Shown here: positions 16,016 to 23,761 of the stretch, in pieces | Position numbering within the stretch: position 1 is the stretch's first letter | Layout: each line of letters begins with the position of its first letter | NCBI RefSeq assembly: GCF_008831075.1 | Contig: NZ_WBJX01000001.1 | Span: 1,002,515 to 1,066,514 of the forward strand | Length of the DNA stretch: 64,000 nt | Direction of reading: 5' to 3' | DNA from: Pseudoclavibacter terrae | GTDB taxonomy: Bacteria; Actinomycetota; Actinomycetes; Actinomycetales; Microbacteriaceae | Position numbers and translations under genes: made by a program | Notes under the pieces: generated by a model | Told to the model about the DNA's origin: nothing | Databases searched by the model: none | What the model saw: only the letters and a program-made list of their open reading frames with translations

Positions 16016-17416
16016 ATGACCGAGCGTCCCCCGGCTGACCGCCCCGCCGCAGCGACAGAGCAGGCGGCGCCGACGCGAAATCAGCGCCTCGACCGCCTCC
16101 CGTTCACCGGCAGGCACCGCAAGCTCCTGTTCGGGTCCGGCATCGGCTGGGCACTCGACGCCATGGACGTCAGCCTCATCTCGTTCGTGATGGCCGCGCT
16201 CGCGGTGCAGTGGAGCCTCGACGCGACGACGCTGTCCTACATCGCCTCGATCGGCTTCGTCGGCATGGCGATCGGCGCGAGCGTCGGCGGCCTGCTCGCC
16301 GACAAGCTCGGGCGACGTCAGGTGTTCGCCGCGACCCTCCTCATCTACGGCCTCGCCACGGGAGCCTCGGCGCTCGCAGCGTCCGTGGGCGCGCTCATGG
16401 TGCTGCGCTTCAGCGTCGGTCTGGGGCTCGGCGCCGAGCTTCCCGTCGCCTCGACGCTCGTGAGCGAGTACGCGCCGAAGCGCATCCGCGGACGGGTCGT
16501 CGTGCTGCTCGAGGCGTTCTGGGCCGTCGGCTGGATCGGGGCGGCCCTCATCGGGGCCTTCATCATCCCGCTGTCGGCGGACGGCTGGCGCTGGGCCCTC
16601 CTGACGGGCCTCCTGCCTGCCGTGTACGCGGTGGTCGTGCGGTTCGGGCTCCCCGAATCCGTCCGCTTCCTGGAGAGCAAGGGCAGGTACGCGGAGGCCG
16701 AGCGCGCGGTCCGGCAATTCGAGGAGTCGGCTGGCGTGGATGCGCCCCCGGCGGCGGGTATCGACGCGTCCGACCGCGGGCACTCCGAGGCGCGTGCCTC
16801 CGTGGCACCAGACTCCCAGCGAGCACGCTGGCGCGACCTCTGGGCGCCGTCGCTGCGCCGACGGACGGCCGCCCTGTGGGCCGTGTGGTTCTGCATCAAC
16901 CTCAGCTACTACGGTGCGTTCATCTGGATTCCGAGCCTCCTCGTGGGGCAGGGCTTCACCCTCGTGAAGTCGTTCGAGTTCACGCTCATCATCACGTTGG
17001 CGCAGCTGCCCGGATACTTCGTGGCGGCCTTCCTCATCGAGCGGATCGGGCGGCGCGCGACGCTCGCCATCTTCCTGCTCGGCTCCGCGTGTGCCGCGTT
17101 CTGGTTCGGCTTCGCGACGACCGAGGGCGCGATCCTCGCCGCGGGCATGTGCCTGTCCTTCTTCAACCTGGGCGCGTGGGGAGCGCTGTACGCGATCGGC
17201 CCCGAGCTGTATCCGACGAGGCTTCGCGCGTCGGGAACGGGGGCGGCAGCCGGGTTCGGCCGCATCGCGTCGATCATCGCGCCCCTGCTGGTGCCCGTCA
17301 TGCTCGCGGGTGGCGGCAGCGTGCTCGTCTTCGGCGTGTTCGCCGCCGCGTTCCTGCTCGCCGCCGGTGCTGCGTTCACCCTGCCGGAGCTCATGGGGCG
17401 CGAACTCGAGGAGTAG
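16016..17416 (+). CDS. MFS transporter (sugar/aromatic-acid porter type)
   Basis: 466-residue inner-membrane transporter with about 12 membrane helices and a central cytoplasmic loop of some 70 residues (about residues 225-290). The signature GGLLADKLGRRQVF follows helix 2 and ERIGRRATL its repeat in the second half; RIRGRVVVLLEAFWAVGW lies after helix 4, and LYPTRLRASGTG near helix 10, as in sugar and aromatic-acid porters. The first 35 residues are a hydrophilic N-terminus rich in Pro and Ala. The substrate is unknown. It stands alone, with a -10-like TTGGAT 6 nt before its ATG. Confidence 0.9.
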   Translation: MTERPPADRPAAATEQAAPTRNQRLDRLPFTGRHRKLLFGSGIGWALDAMDVSLISFVMAALAVQWSLDATTLSYIASIGFVGMAIGASVGGLLADKLGRRQVFAATLLIYGLATGASALAASVGALMVLRFSVGLGLGAELPVASTLVSEYAPKRIRGRVVVLLEAFWAVGWIGAALIGAFIIPLSADGWRWALLTGLLPAVYAVVVRFGLPESVRFLESKGRYAEAERAVRQFEESAGVDAPPAAGIDASDRGHSEARASVAPDSQRARWRDLWAPSLRRRTAALWAVWFCINLSYYGAFIWIPSLLVGQGFTLVKSFEFTLIITLAQLPGYFVAAFLIERIGRRATLAIFLLGSACAAFWFGFATTEGAILAAGMCLSFFNLGAWGALYAIGPELYPTRLRASGTGAAAGFGRIASIIAPLLVPVMLAGGGSVLVFGVFAAAFLLAAGAAFTLPELMGRELEE

Positions 17417-17467
17417 TCGGCGCGGGGAGCGGCTCGCGCGCCGCCGCCCGCTCAGCCGCACGCCGAC

Positions 17468-17473
17468 TAGCCT
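17468..17473 (+). promoter_or_regulatory. -10 TAGCCT of the Rieske gene, leaderless
   Basis: TAGCCT ends exactly 6 nt before GTG 17480, with no ribosome binding site; identical in hexamer and spacing to the dapD promoter. Confidence 0.6.
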
Positions 17474-17479
17474 TGAAGC

Positions 17480-17908
17480 GTGAGCGAACGACGAGATCCT
17501 TCACGACGCGGGGTCATACGGGGAAGCGCGGCTGTCGGCGGCGGAATCGCGACGGCGGCGCTGCTTGCCGCGTGCGGGGGCGACGATGCCGGCGGACAGG
17601 GCACGGATGCCACGTCGACGGTGAGCGGCGCCGTGGCCGTCGGTGACGTACCGGTCGGAGGCGGGGTCGTGATCGCGGACACCGAGACGGTCATCACCCA
17701 GCCCGCCGCGGGTGAGTACTTCGGCTTCAGCTCGATCTGCACGCACCAGGGGTGCCCTGTCGCCACGGTGACCGCCGAGCACATCATCTGCCCCTGCCAC
17801 TCGAGCCACTACGACACGAGGACCGGAGAGCCGGTCGCCGGACCGGCCGACCAGCCGCTCACCCCTCGCTCCATCACCGTCACCGAAACTGAGGTCGAAT
17901 ACTCGTGA
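17480..17908 (+). CDS. Tat-exported Rieske [2Fe-2S] lipoprotein
   Basis: 142-residue electron-transfer protein. The twin-arginine signal SRRGVIRG (residues 8-15) is followed by a hydrophobic stretch and the lipobox LAAC (C32), so a folded, cofactor-loaded domain is exported by Tat and lipid-anchored. The Rieske boxes are complete: C87-T-H89 with C92, and C104-P-C106-H107; the extra C92 and C106 are the disulfide pair of high-potential Rieske centres. It is not next to a cytochrome bc complex, so the partner is unknown. A GTGA overlap couples it to malQ, an unexpected partner. Confidence 0.93.
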   Translation: MSERRDPSRRGVIRGSAAVGGGIATAALLAACGGDDAGGQGTDATSTVSGAVAVGDVPVGGGVVIADTETVITQPAAGEYFGFSSICTHQGCPVATVTAEHIICPCHSSHYDTRTGEPVAGPADQPLTPRSITVTETEVEYS

Positions 17909-20037
17909 GCATCACCAACCTGACCGCGATCCGCGATCTCGCGACGAACGCGGGTCTCGAAGTCGAGTACTGGGGCTGGCGGGGCGAGAAGGAGCAGGTC
18001 GCGCCCGAGACGCTCGCGGCGGTCCTCGGCGCCCTCGGGCTTCCGGCGTCAACCGACGACGAAGTCGCCGCCTCGGCTCGCGAGTTCGAGAACCGGCCGT
18101 GGCGCCGAGTGGTGCCTTCCTGCACGACGGTGCGGGAGGGCAGCGACGCCACGATCTTCGTCCACGTTCCCCACGGGAGCGACGTCCAGGTCGACGCGCT
18201 CCTCGAAGACGGGTCGACTCGCCGCCTGCAGCAGGTCGAGAACTGGGTCGATCCGAAGGACCTCGACGGGGCGCTGATCGGCCGCGCGACGTTCGCGCTG
18301 CCCGCGGACCTGCCGACGGGCTGGCACGAGGTCGTCGCGAAGGTCGGTGACGACCTCTCGGAGCATGCGCCTGCTGGCACGCTGATCGTCGTGCCGACGA
18401 GCACTCCCTGGCCGGCCGAGCGCTCGTGGGGGCTGTTCACCCAGCTCTATCAGCTCCGCTCCACCACCTCATGGGGGATCGGCGACCTCCGAGACCTCGC
18501 CGCGTTGACGACCTGGGGTGCGGAGCGCGACGCGGACTTCGTGCTCGTCAACCCCCTCAACGCGAACCCTCCGGTGTCGCCCATCGAGCCGTCTCCGTAC
18601 CTGCCGACCTCACGGCAGTTCGGCGACCCCCTGATCCTCACCGTCGACTGGGCGGCCGCGTTCGTCGCGCAGCGCACCGAGGTACCGGTGGACACTGTGG
18701 AGCTGCTCTCGCGTCTTGCGGGCGAGGCGATCCTCGGCAACCGCGTCGACAGCATCGATCGTGACGCCGCCTGGGCGCTGAAGGAACCAGCGCTCCGTGC
18801 CCTCTTCGATCTCTGGCAGTCGGCGAACGTCATCGACGACGACTTCACGGAGTTCCGCAAGGAGGCCGGGGAGCCGCTCGAGCGGTTCGGTGTCTTCTGC
18901 GCCATCTCGCGCGTGCACGGGCGAGATGCCCGCGGCTGGCCGACTGAGCTGGCAACGGCGAACGGCGCCGACGTGCTCGAGTTCGCGGCTGCCCACGCCG
19001 AGGACGCCGAGTTCTACGTCTGGCTGCAGTGTCTCCTGGAAGCGCAGGCGAAGCAGGTGCAGTCCGAGGCGAGGTCGGCCGGGATGTCGATCGGCATCGT
19101 CCACGATCTGCCGGTCGGCGTGCACGCCGGTGGAGCGGACGCGTGGTCGTTCGGGTCGGCGATGGCCCGCGGTGTGACGGTCGGGGTGCCGGCCGACCAG
19201 TACAACCAGTTCGGGCAGAACTGGTCGCAGCCTCCGTGGCGACCCGACATGCTCGCCGAGCTCGGCTACGCGCCATATCGGGACATGCTGCGCGCCGTCT
19301 TCCGCAACGCCGGCGCTGTGCGCATCGACCACATCCTCGGCTTCTTCCGCCTGTGGTGGATTCCGGAGGGCAACACGGCCAAGGACGGCTGCTTCGTGCG
19401 CACCGACGCCGAGGCCATGCTGGGCATCCTCGCCCTCGAGGCGGAGCGAGCGGGCGCCGTCGTGATCGGCGAGGACCTCGGAACGGTTCCGCCGGAGGCC
19501 AGGGACGCGCTGGCCGAGCGCGGCATGCTCGGCGCCTCCGTGCTGTGGTTCGAATGGTCGGACGATGGGGTCCCGCTGGCCCCTGAGGATTACCGGCGCG
19601 CCTGTCTCGCGACGGTGACGACGCACGACCTCCCGCCGACCGCTGGCTTCCTCGCGCTCGAGCACCTCGACGTTCGAGAGCGTCTCGGGTTGCTGGAGGG
19701 ATCCGTCGACCAGGCGCGGGCCGAGGAGACCGAGACGATCTCGAAGGTCGTCGAGCGCCTTCGTCGAGCGGGCCTGGTGGGGGAGGAGCCGAGCAACGAG
19801 GACGTCGTCGTGGCGCTGCACGAGTACCTCTCCGGTTCGGCTGCCCAGCTGTTCGGCGTCGGCGTGTCTGACCTCGCCGGCGACCGCCGCGGCGTGAACC
19901 AGCCGGGCACCGCCGACGAGTATCCGAACTGGCGGGTGCCCATGACGGATGCCGAAGGCCGGCTGGTATCGCTCGAAGAGCTTCTCGGCTCGCCGCTCGC
20001 CGCCCGGATCGCGGCGGCGTCGGGGAGAACCGAGTAG
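17905..20037 (+). CDS. malQ: 4-alpha-glucanotransferase (amylomaltase)
   Basis: GH77 enzyme that transfers maltodextrin segments between 1,4-glucans in maltose/glycogen metabolism; cytosolic, 710 residues, the usual actinobacterial length with an N-terminal extra domain (about the first 150 residues) before the catalytic barrel. The catalytic residues are D475 in VRIDHILGFF (nucleophile), E523 in IGEDLGTVPPE (acid/base) and D575 in TTHDLPPTAGF (transition-state stabiliser). It starts at GTG 17905 within the stop of the Rieske gene. A lipoprotein gene follows after 7 bp. Confidence 0.96.
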   Translation: MSITNLTAIRDLATNAGLEVEYWGWRGEKEQVAPETLAAVLGALGLPASTDDEVAASAREFENRPWRRVVPSCTTVREGSDATIFVHVPHGSDVQVDALLEDGSTRRLQQVENWVDPKDLDGALIGRATFALPADLPTGWHEVVAKVGDDLSEHAPAGTLIVVPTSTPWPAERSWGLFTQLYQLRSTTSWGIGDLRDLAALTTWGAERDADFVLVNPLNANPPVSPIEPSPYLPTSRQFGDPLILTVDWAAAFVAQRTEVPVDTVELLSRLAGEAILGNRVDSIDRDAAWALKEPALRALFDLWQSANVIDDDFTEFRKEAGEPLERFGVFCAISRVHGRDARGWPTELATANGADVLEFAAAHAEDAEFYVWLQCLLEAQAKQVQSEARSAGMSIGIVHDLPVGVHAGGADAWSFGSAMARGVTVGVPADQYNQFGQNWSQPPWRPDMLAELGYAPYRDMLRAVFRNAGAVRIDHILGFFRLWWIPEGNTAKDGCFVRTDAEAMLGILALEAERAGAVVIGEDLGTVPPEARDALAERGMLGASVLWFEWSDDGVPLAPEDYRRACLATVTTHDLPPTAGFLALEHLDVRERLGLLEGSVDQARAEETETISKVVERLRRAGLVGEEPSNEDVVVALHEYLSGSAAQLFGVGVSDLAGDRRGVNQPGTADEYPNWRVPMTDAEGRLVSLEELLGSPLAARIAAASGRTE

Positions 20038-20044
20038 CGCGGTG

Positions 20045-20722
20045 ATGCCCTCCGGCGGGTGGCGGGCACGGGGTGTCCGCGACCTCCTCGTGGCGTCGGC
20101 GCTCGGCGCGTCGCTGCTGCTCGCGGCGTGCGTTCCGCCGGTGGCGGCGACGCGGGAGTCCGCTGACGCGGTGGCCGTCATCGCCACCCCGGGCGTCACC
20201 CAGACGCCGACGCCGACCGTCACGCCGATCAACGTGCAGGTCGTGGCCGCGCCCCGCGTCGCGGAGAACGAGAACCCGAAGCCTGTCGACGGCGAGCTCA
20301 GGTTCACGAGGGGCCAGTGGGCGACGGTGCTCGGCGCGAGTGGTGAACCCGTCGGCCGCTTCACCGTCGCGGGCGTGGCCTTCGACGTGCGGTGCCTGGA
20401 AGAGGATGCTCCGAAGGCCGGCGGCAGCTACGTCGCGATCCAGCTGCAGGTCGAGGGATACGGGGCGCTCAGCGCCGAGGACGAGGAGGGTGCGTTCGCG
20501 CCCGTGTTCGCCTTCGACAGCCTTCGCCTGTTCGAGAAGAACGGCGACTCGAAGCTCGTGTCCTCGCTCGCGGATGACTGCATCGGGAGCTCCGTGCAGC
20601 AGCGCGAGTACGGCGTCGGCTCCGAGTCGGGGTACGTCGTGTTCGACGTGCCGAAGGAGCGCTTCGACGTGGTCTGGGAGTACGGCGACCAGACCTTCCG
20701 GTTCGTGAATCTCACGCTCTGA
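20045..20722 (+). CDS. hypothetical lipoprotein
   Basis: 225 residues with a lipoprotein signal: RARGVR n-region, hydrophobic core and lipobox LAAC (C29). After the anchor comes a Thr/Pro-rich linker (TQTPTPTVTP) and a beta-rich domain of about 130 residues with two cysteines (VRCLEED and DDCIGSS) that could form a disulfide. This layout resembles DUF4352-type extracellular domains (a conserved DUF, function unknown), but the match is weak. It follows malQ by 7 bp and probably shares its transcript. ATG 20045 is used; an in-frame GTG directly precedes it. Confidence 0.75.
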   Translation: MPSGGWRARGVRDLLVASALGASLLLAACVPPVAATRESADAVAVIATPGVTQTPTPTVTPINVQVVAAPRVAENENPKPVDGELRFTRGQWATVLGASGEPVGRFTVAGVAFDVRCLEEDAPKAGGSYVAIQLQVEGYGALSAEDEEGAFAPVFAFDSLRLFEKNGDSKLVSSLADDCIGSSVQQREYGVGSESGYVVFDVPKERFDVVWEYGDQTFRFVNLTL

Positions 20723-20743
20723 GGGCCACGCGCCGGGCCTGGC

Positions 20744-21550
20744 TCAGGTGAAGAGCTGAGGCAGGAGGGCCGCGGCGAGGGGATAGCCGAGGAACGAGAC
20801 GGCGTCGAGGATGAAGTGCGCCACGACGAGCCCGCCCACGCGCCCCTTCCGCAGGAACCACCAGGAGAGCAGCACGCCCATGGCGACGTTGCCGAGCGCC
20901 ATCCCGGGCCCCTGGTACAGGTGGTAGGAGCCGCGCAGGAGCGAGGACGCGACGATGATCTGCCAGGTCGCCCACCCCAGCTCGCGCAGGCGTGTCGAGA
21001 GGTACCCGACGACGACGACCTCCTCCAGGAGCGCGGCGCGCAACGCCGCGACCAGGAGCAGGATCACGGTCCACCACGTGATCTCCTGCGCGCTCGCCTC
21101 GACGGAGAGCGTGAGCCCGAGCGCCCTGGTCGCGAGGTAGAAGACGATGCCGGGCACGCCGACGCAGGCTGCCAGCAGCAGGCCCTGCCCGAGGTCGCTG
21201 AGGGGCTGCCTCGTGTCCAGGCCCAGCTTCCGGAAGCCGGAGACGGCGGGCGTCCAGAGCAGCCAGATCACCAGGGCGACGGGCACGAGGTCGGTGAGGA
21301 TGCTCGAGGTCTGCAGGAGGGCGTCGAACAGCGGCCGCGCGTCGCGGGAAGCGTTCAGCGTGGTCGTCTGGTCGGCGAGCGCGGTGTCGCGCGTCGCGCG
21401 ATCCGCGAGGGAGATGATCGCGTAGAGGCTGGACGGGATGATGGCGAGCGCGAGGACGATCCAGATCTCCCAGCGCAGCCGCACGCGCGCGGAGCGGTCC
21501 AGGTCCACCGTGCCCTGGCTGACCGTAACGTCAATGCGCGAATGTGACAT
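20744..21550 (-). CDS. CPBP family intramembrane metalloprotease
   Basis: 268-residue polytopic membrane protein, about 7-8 helices, of the CAAX-protease and bacteriocin-processing family. The glutamate pair is present in ALLEEVVVVGYL, the second motif is LLRGSYHLYQG and the third is VVAHFILDAVSF, giving E, H and H as expected metal ligands. The arginine of the canonical EExxxR is a valine, a form I also associate with actinobacterial members. The substrate is unknown. TAGACT ends 6 nt before the ATG, suggesting a leaderless mRNA. It diverges from the peptide-transport operon. Confidence 0.88.
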   Translation of the reverse strand: MSHSRIDVTVSQGTVDLDRSARVRLRWEIWIVLALAIIPSSLYAIISLADRATRDTALADQTTTLNASRDARPLFDALLQTSSILTDLVPVALVIWLLWTPAVSGFRKLGLDTRQPLSDLGQGLLLAACVGVPGIVFYLATRALGLTLSVEASAQEITWWTVILLLVAALRAALLEEVVVVGYLSTRLRELGWATWQIIVASSLLRGSYHLYQGPGMALGNVAMGVLLSWWFLRKGRVGGLVVAHFILDAVSFLGYPLAAALLPQLFT

Positions 21551-21556
21551 GTCCGC

Positions 21557-21562
21557 AGTCTA
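21557..21562 (-). promoter_or_regulatory. -10 TAGACT of the CPBP gene, leaderless
   Basis: On the minus strand TAGACT (21562 to 21557) ends exactly 6 nt before the ATG at 21550; no ribosome binding site. Confidence 0.55.
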
Positions 21563-21635
21563 CGAACGGCGACGGGCTTGTGAGAGATGAACAAGACCCG
21601 TTTCGTGTGAGTAACGATCCCCTGAATTGGTGAAA

Positions 21636-21651
21636 CCCCTCGCGCGAGGGG
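21636..21651. promoter_or_regulatory. perfect 16-bp palindrome, candidate operator of the peptide ABC operon
   Basis: CCCCTCGC followed directly by its reverse complement GCGAGGGG. It lies 4 nt upstream of the -10-like TAGGTT (21655-21660) in the divergent spacer, where a -35 would be, so it suits a dimeric regulator. There is no upstream gene on this strand that would need a terminator here. Confidence 0.5.
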
Positions 21652-21654
21652 GCG

Positions 21655-21660
21655 TAGGTT
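21655..21660 (+). promoter_or_regulatory. candidate -10 TAGGTT of the peptide ABC operon
   Basis: TAGGTT 78 nt before ATG 21739; the leader of about 70 nt ends in AAGGAGG at 21728-21734. Confidence 0.4.
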
Positions 21661-21738
21661 CAACGGGTATTTGTCGAGAATTCACAGAGTTCGTGGATCT
21701 TCGACGTTCACAGCCCCTGTTTTCCCCAAGGAGGTCCT

Positions 21739-23607
21739 ATGAGGACATCACGAGTTATCGCCGTGGGAGCCGTCGTCGCCACAAGCGCGTTGGTTCTCGC
21801 CGGCTGCTCTGCCCCGAACCGCGATCCAGAGATCGTCGGTGGCTCCGCCATCACGGTTGCCTGGAACGACCCGTTCTTCGCGTTCAACGTCAACACGTCG
21901 GCCAACAACGCCACGGCGAACGCGAACATCGTCCACGTCACGTCTGATGGCTTCATCGACTACGACCCGACCCCCGAGCTCGTGGAGAACACCGAGTTCG
22001 GCACGGTCGAAGAGGTCTCGACCGACCCGCTGACCATCAAGTACACGGTCAACGACGCGGTCACCTGGAGCGACGGCACGCAGTTCGACGGCGCCGACCT
22101 GCTCCTCACCTGGGCCGCCAACACCACGCACCGCGAAGCGGGCGAGGTGCCAGAGGCCGAGTACGACGATGAGGGCAACGTCACGAACCAGGACGCGATC
22201 GACGCGGCCGCGGACGCCGGTGTCTACTGGGGAACCGACCCGGCACCCGGTCTGCAGCTCGACCTCGCCTCGCAGACTCCGACGCTGGCCGACGACAACA
22301 AGTCGTTCACGGTCGTCTACGACCAGCCGTACGCCGACTGGAAGACCATGTTCGCGCCGGACACGACGGCGATCTCGGCACACGGCACCGTCCAGCTCGC
22401 CTACCCGGGTGAGTACGACGACGCGCAGGCCGCGAAGGACGCGTTCATCACCGCGGTCAACGACAACGACAGCGAGTTCCTGAGCAAGGTCGCCTCCGCC
22501 TACCGCACCGGCTACGACTACACGTCGATGCCGGAGGAGCCGCAGAAGACCCTCTCCAACGGCCCGTACACGATCACGGATCTCGTCGAGAACCAGTACG
22601 TGACGCTCACGGCCCGCGAGGACTACACGTGGGGCCCGCTGCCGCACTACGAGACCATCACGATCCGCTTCATCCCGGACCCGCAGGCACAGGTGCAGGC
22701 GCTCCAGAACGGTGAAGTCCAGATCGTCTCCGGACAGCCGACGACCGACCTCCTGCAGCAGCTCGAGGCCACCGAGGGCATCGAGTGGGAGTCCTCGCTC
22801 GAGGGCACCTACGAGCACGTCGACCTCCAGGTCGCGAACGGCGGCGTCTTCGACCCAGCCACCTACGGCGGCGACGAGGCCAAGGCCCAGCAGATCCGCG
22901 AGGCCTTCCTCCTCACGATCCCGCGTCAGGAGATCGTCGAGAAGCTCATCACCCCGATCGCCCCGGATGCGACCACGCGCGACTCGCTCGTGTTCCTCCC
23001 CGGCGCCGAGGGCTACGAGGAGTCGGTCGCCGACAGCGGCGTCTCGCGCTACTCGGGCGACGACGCCGCCATCGAAGAGGCCAAGGGCCTCCTCGCGCAG
23101 GCTGGCGTGGCCAACCCCTCCGTCCGCTTCATGACGGCATCCACCAACCCGCGTCGTCAGCAGGAGCTGCAGCTCATCAAGGCCTCGGCTGAGAAGGCCG
23201 GCTTCACGATCGTCGACGCGAGCGCCGAGGACTGGTCCACCGTGCTCACGACGCAGACCGACGCCTACGACGCGGCCCTCTTCGGATGGCAGTCCGAGGG
23301 TCTCGGTGTCGGCGAGCCGTCCCCGAACTACATCACGGGCGGCATCAACAACTACTACGGCTGGAGCGACCCCGAGCTCGACCAGATCCTCAAGGACGTC
23401 GACGTCACGATCGACCCCGCCGAGGCTCAGGGCAAGCTCGTCGAGGCCGAGAAGATCATCATGGAGAACTCGTGGTCCGTGCCGATCTTCCAGTTCCCCG
23501 GCGTCGTCGCCTGGAGCGACGAGGTCGCGAACGTGAAGCCCGGATTCCTCTCGCCCCAGTACTTCTGGAACGCCTGGGAGTGGGCGCCCGTGGAAGCCGC
23601 TGAGTAG
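21739..23607 (+). CDS. peptide ABC transporter substrate-binding lipoprotein (OppA/DppA family)
   Basis: 622-residue extracellular binding protein of the SBP_bac_5 family. The lipoprotein signal ends in LAGC (C23). The body shows the family pattern: WNDPFFAFNVNTSANN at the first lobe, VTWSDGTQFDGADLLLTW, NGPYTITDL, IRFIPDPQAQVQALQNGEVQI, and a C-terminal NYYGWSDPELD and SVPIFQFP. It captures oligopeptides or similar ligands for the following permeases. A strong AAGGAGG precedes the ATG by 4 nt. It is longer than most OppA proteins (about 540) through insertions in the second lobe near residues 130-170. A set of hairpins follows the gene. Confidence 0.93.
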   Translation: MRTSRVIAVGAVVATSALVLAGCSAPNRDPEIVGGSAITVAWNDPFFAFNVNTSANNATANANIVHVTSDGFIDYDPTPELVENTEFGTVEEVSTDPLTIKYTVNDAVTWSDGTQFDGADLLLTWAANTTHREAGEVPEAEYDDEGNVTNQDAIDAAADAGVYWGTDPAPGLQLDLASQTPTLADDNKSFTVVYDQPYADWKTMFAPDTTAISAHGTVQLAYPGEYDDAQAAKDAFITAVNDNDSEFLSKVASAYRTGYDYTSMPEEPQKTLSNGPYTITDLVENQYVTLTAREDYTWGPLPHYETITIRFIPDPQAQVQALQNGEVQIVSGQPTTDLLQQLEATEGIEWESSLEGTYEHVDLQVANGGVFDPATYGGDEAKAQQIREAFLLTIPRQEIVEKLITPIAPDATTRDSLVFLPGAEGYEESVADSGVSRYSGDDAAIEEAKGLLAQAGVANPSVRFMTASTNPRRQQELQLIKASAEKAGFTIVDASAEDWSTVLTTQTDAYDAALFGWQSEGLGVGEPSPNYITGGINNYYGWSDPELDQILKDVDVTIDPAEAQGKLVEAEKIIMENSWSVPIFQFPGVVAWSDEVANVKPGFLSPQYFWNAWEWAPVEAAE

Positions 23608-23615
23608 TCACACCA

Positions 23616-23653
23616 GCGTCGATCTCTCGACGCGCTGACCGCCGCGCGGTCAG
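23616..23653 (+). terminator. two tandem hairpins behind the binding-protein gene
   Basis: Stem 1 is GCGTCGA-TCTC-TCGACGC (23616-23633, 7 bp). Stem 2 is CTGACCGC-CGC-GCGGTCAG (23635-23653, 8 bp). No T-run follows, so they may act as a partial terminator or as an RNA-stabilising element that keeps binding-protein mRNA above permease mRNA. Confidence 0.5.
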
Positions 23654-23664
23654 ACCTTAGCGAC

Positions 23665-23705
23665 GGCGGGAGTACCGTAGTCTTCTCGACTGCGGGACTC
23701 CCGCC
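23665..23705 (+). promoter_or_regulatory. long imperfect hairpin between binding-protein and permease genes
   Basis: GGCGGGAGT (23665-23673) pairs with ACTCCCGCC (23697-23705). After one A/G mismatch the stem goes on with CCG/CGG, a T-G wobble and AGTC/GACT around a TTCTC loop, about 17 pairs in all. It lies 57 bases before the permease start and is larger than needed for a simple terminator. Confidence 0.5.
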
Positions 23706-23761
23706 TCGTCTGTTCGCGGCCACACCCCGGCCGAATGCCCCCTCCAGAACAGGACACCTCT

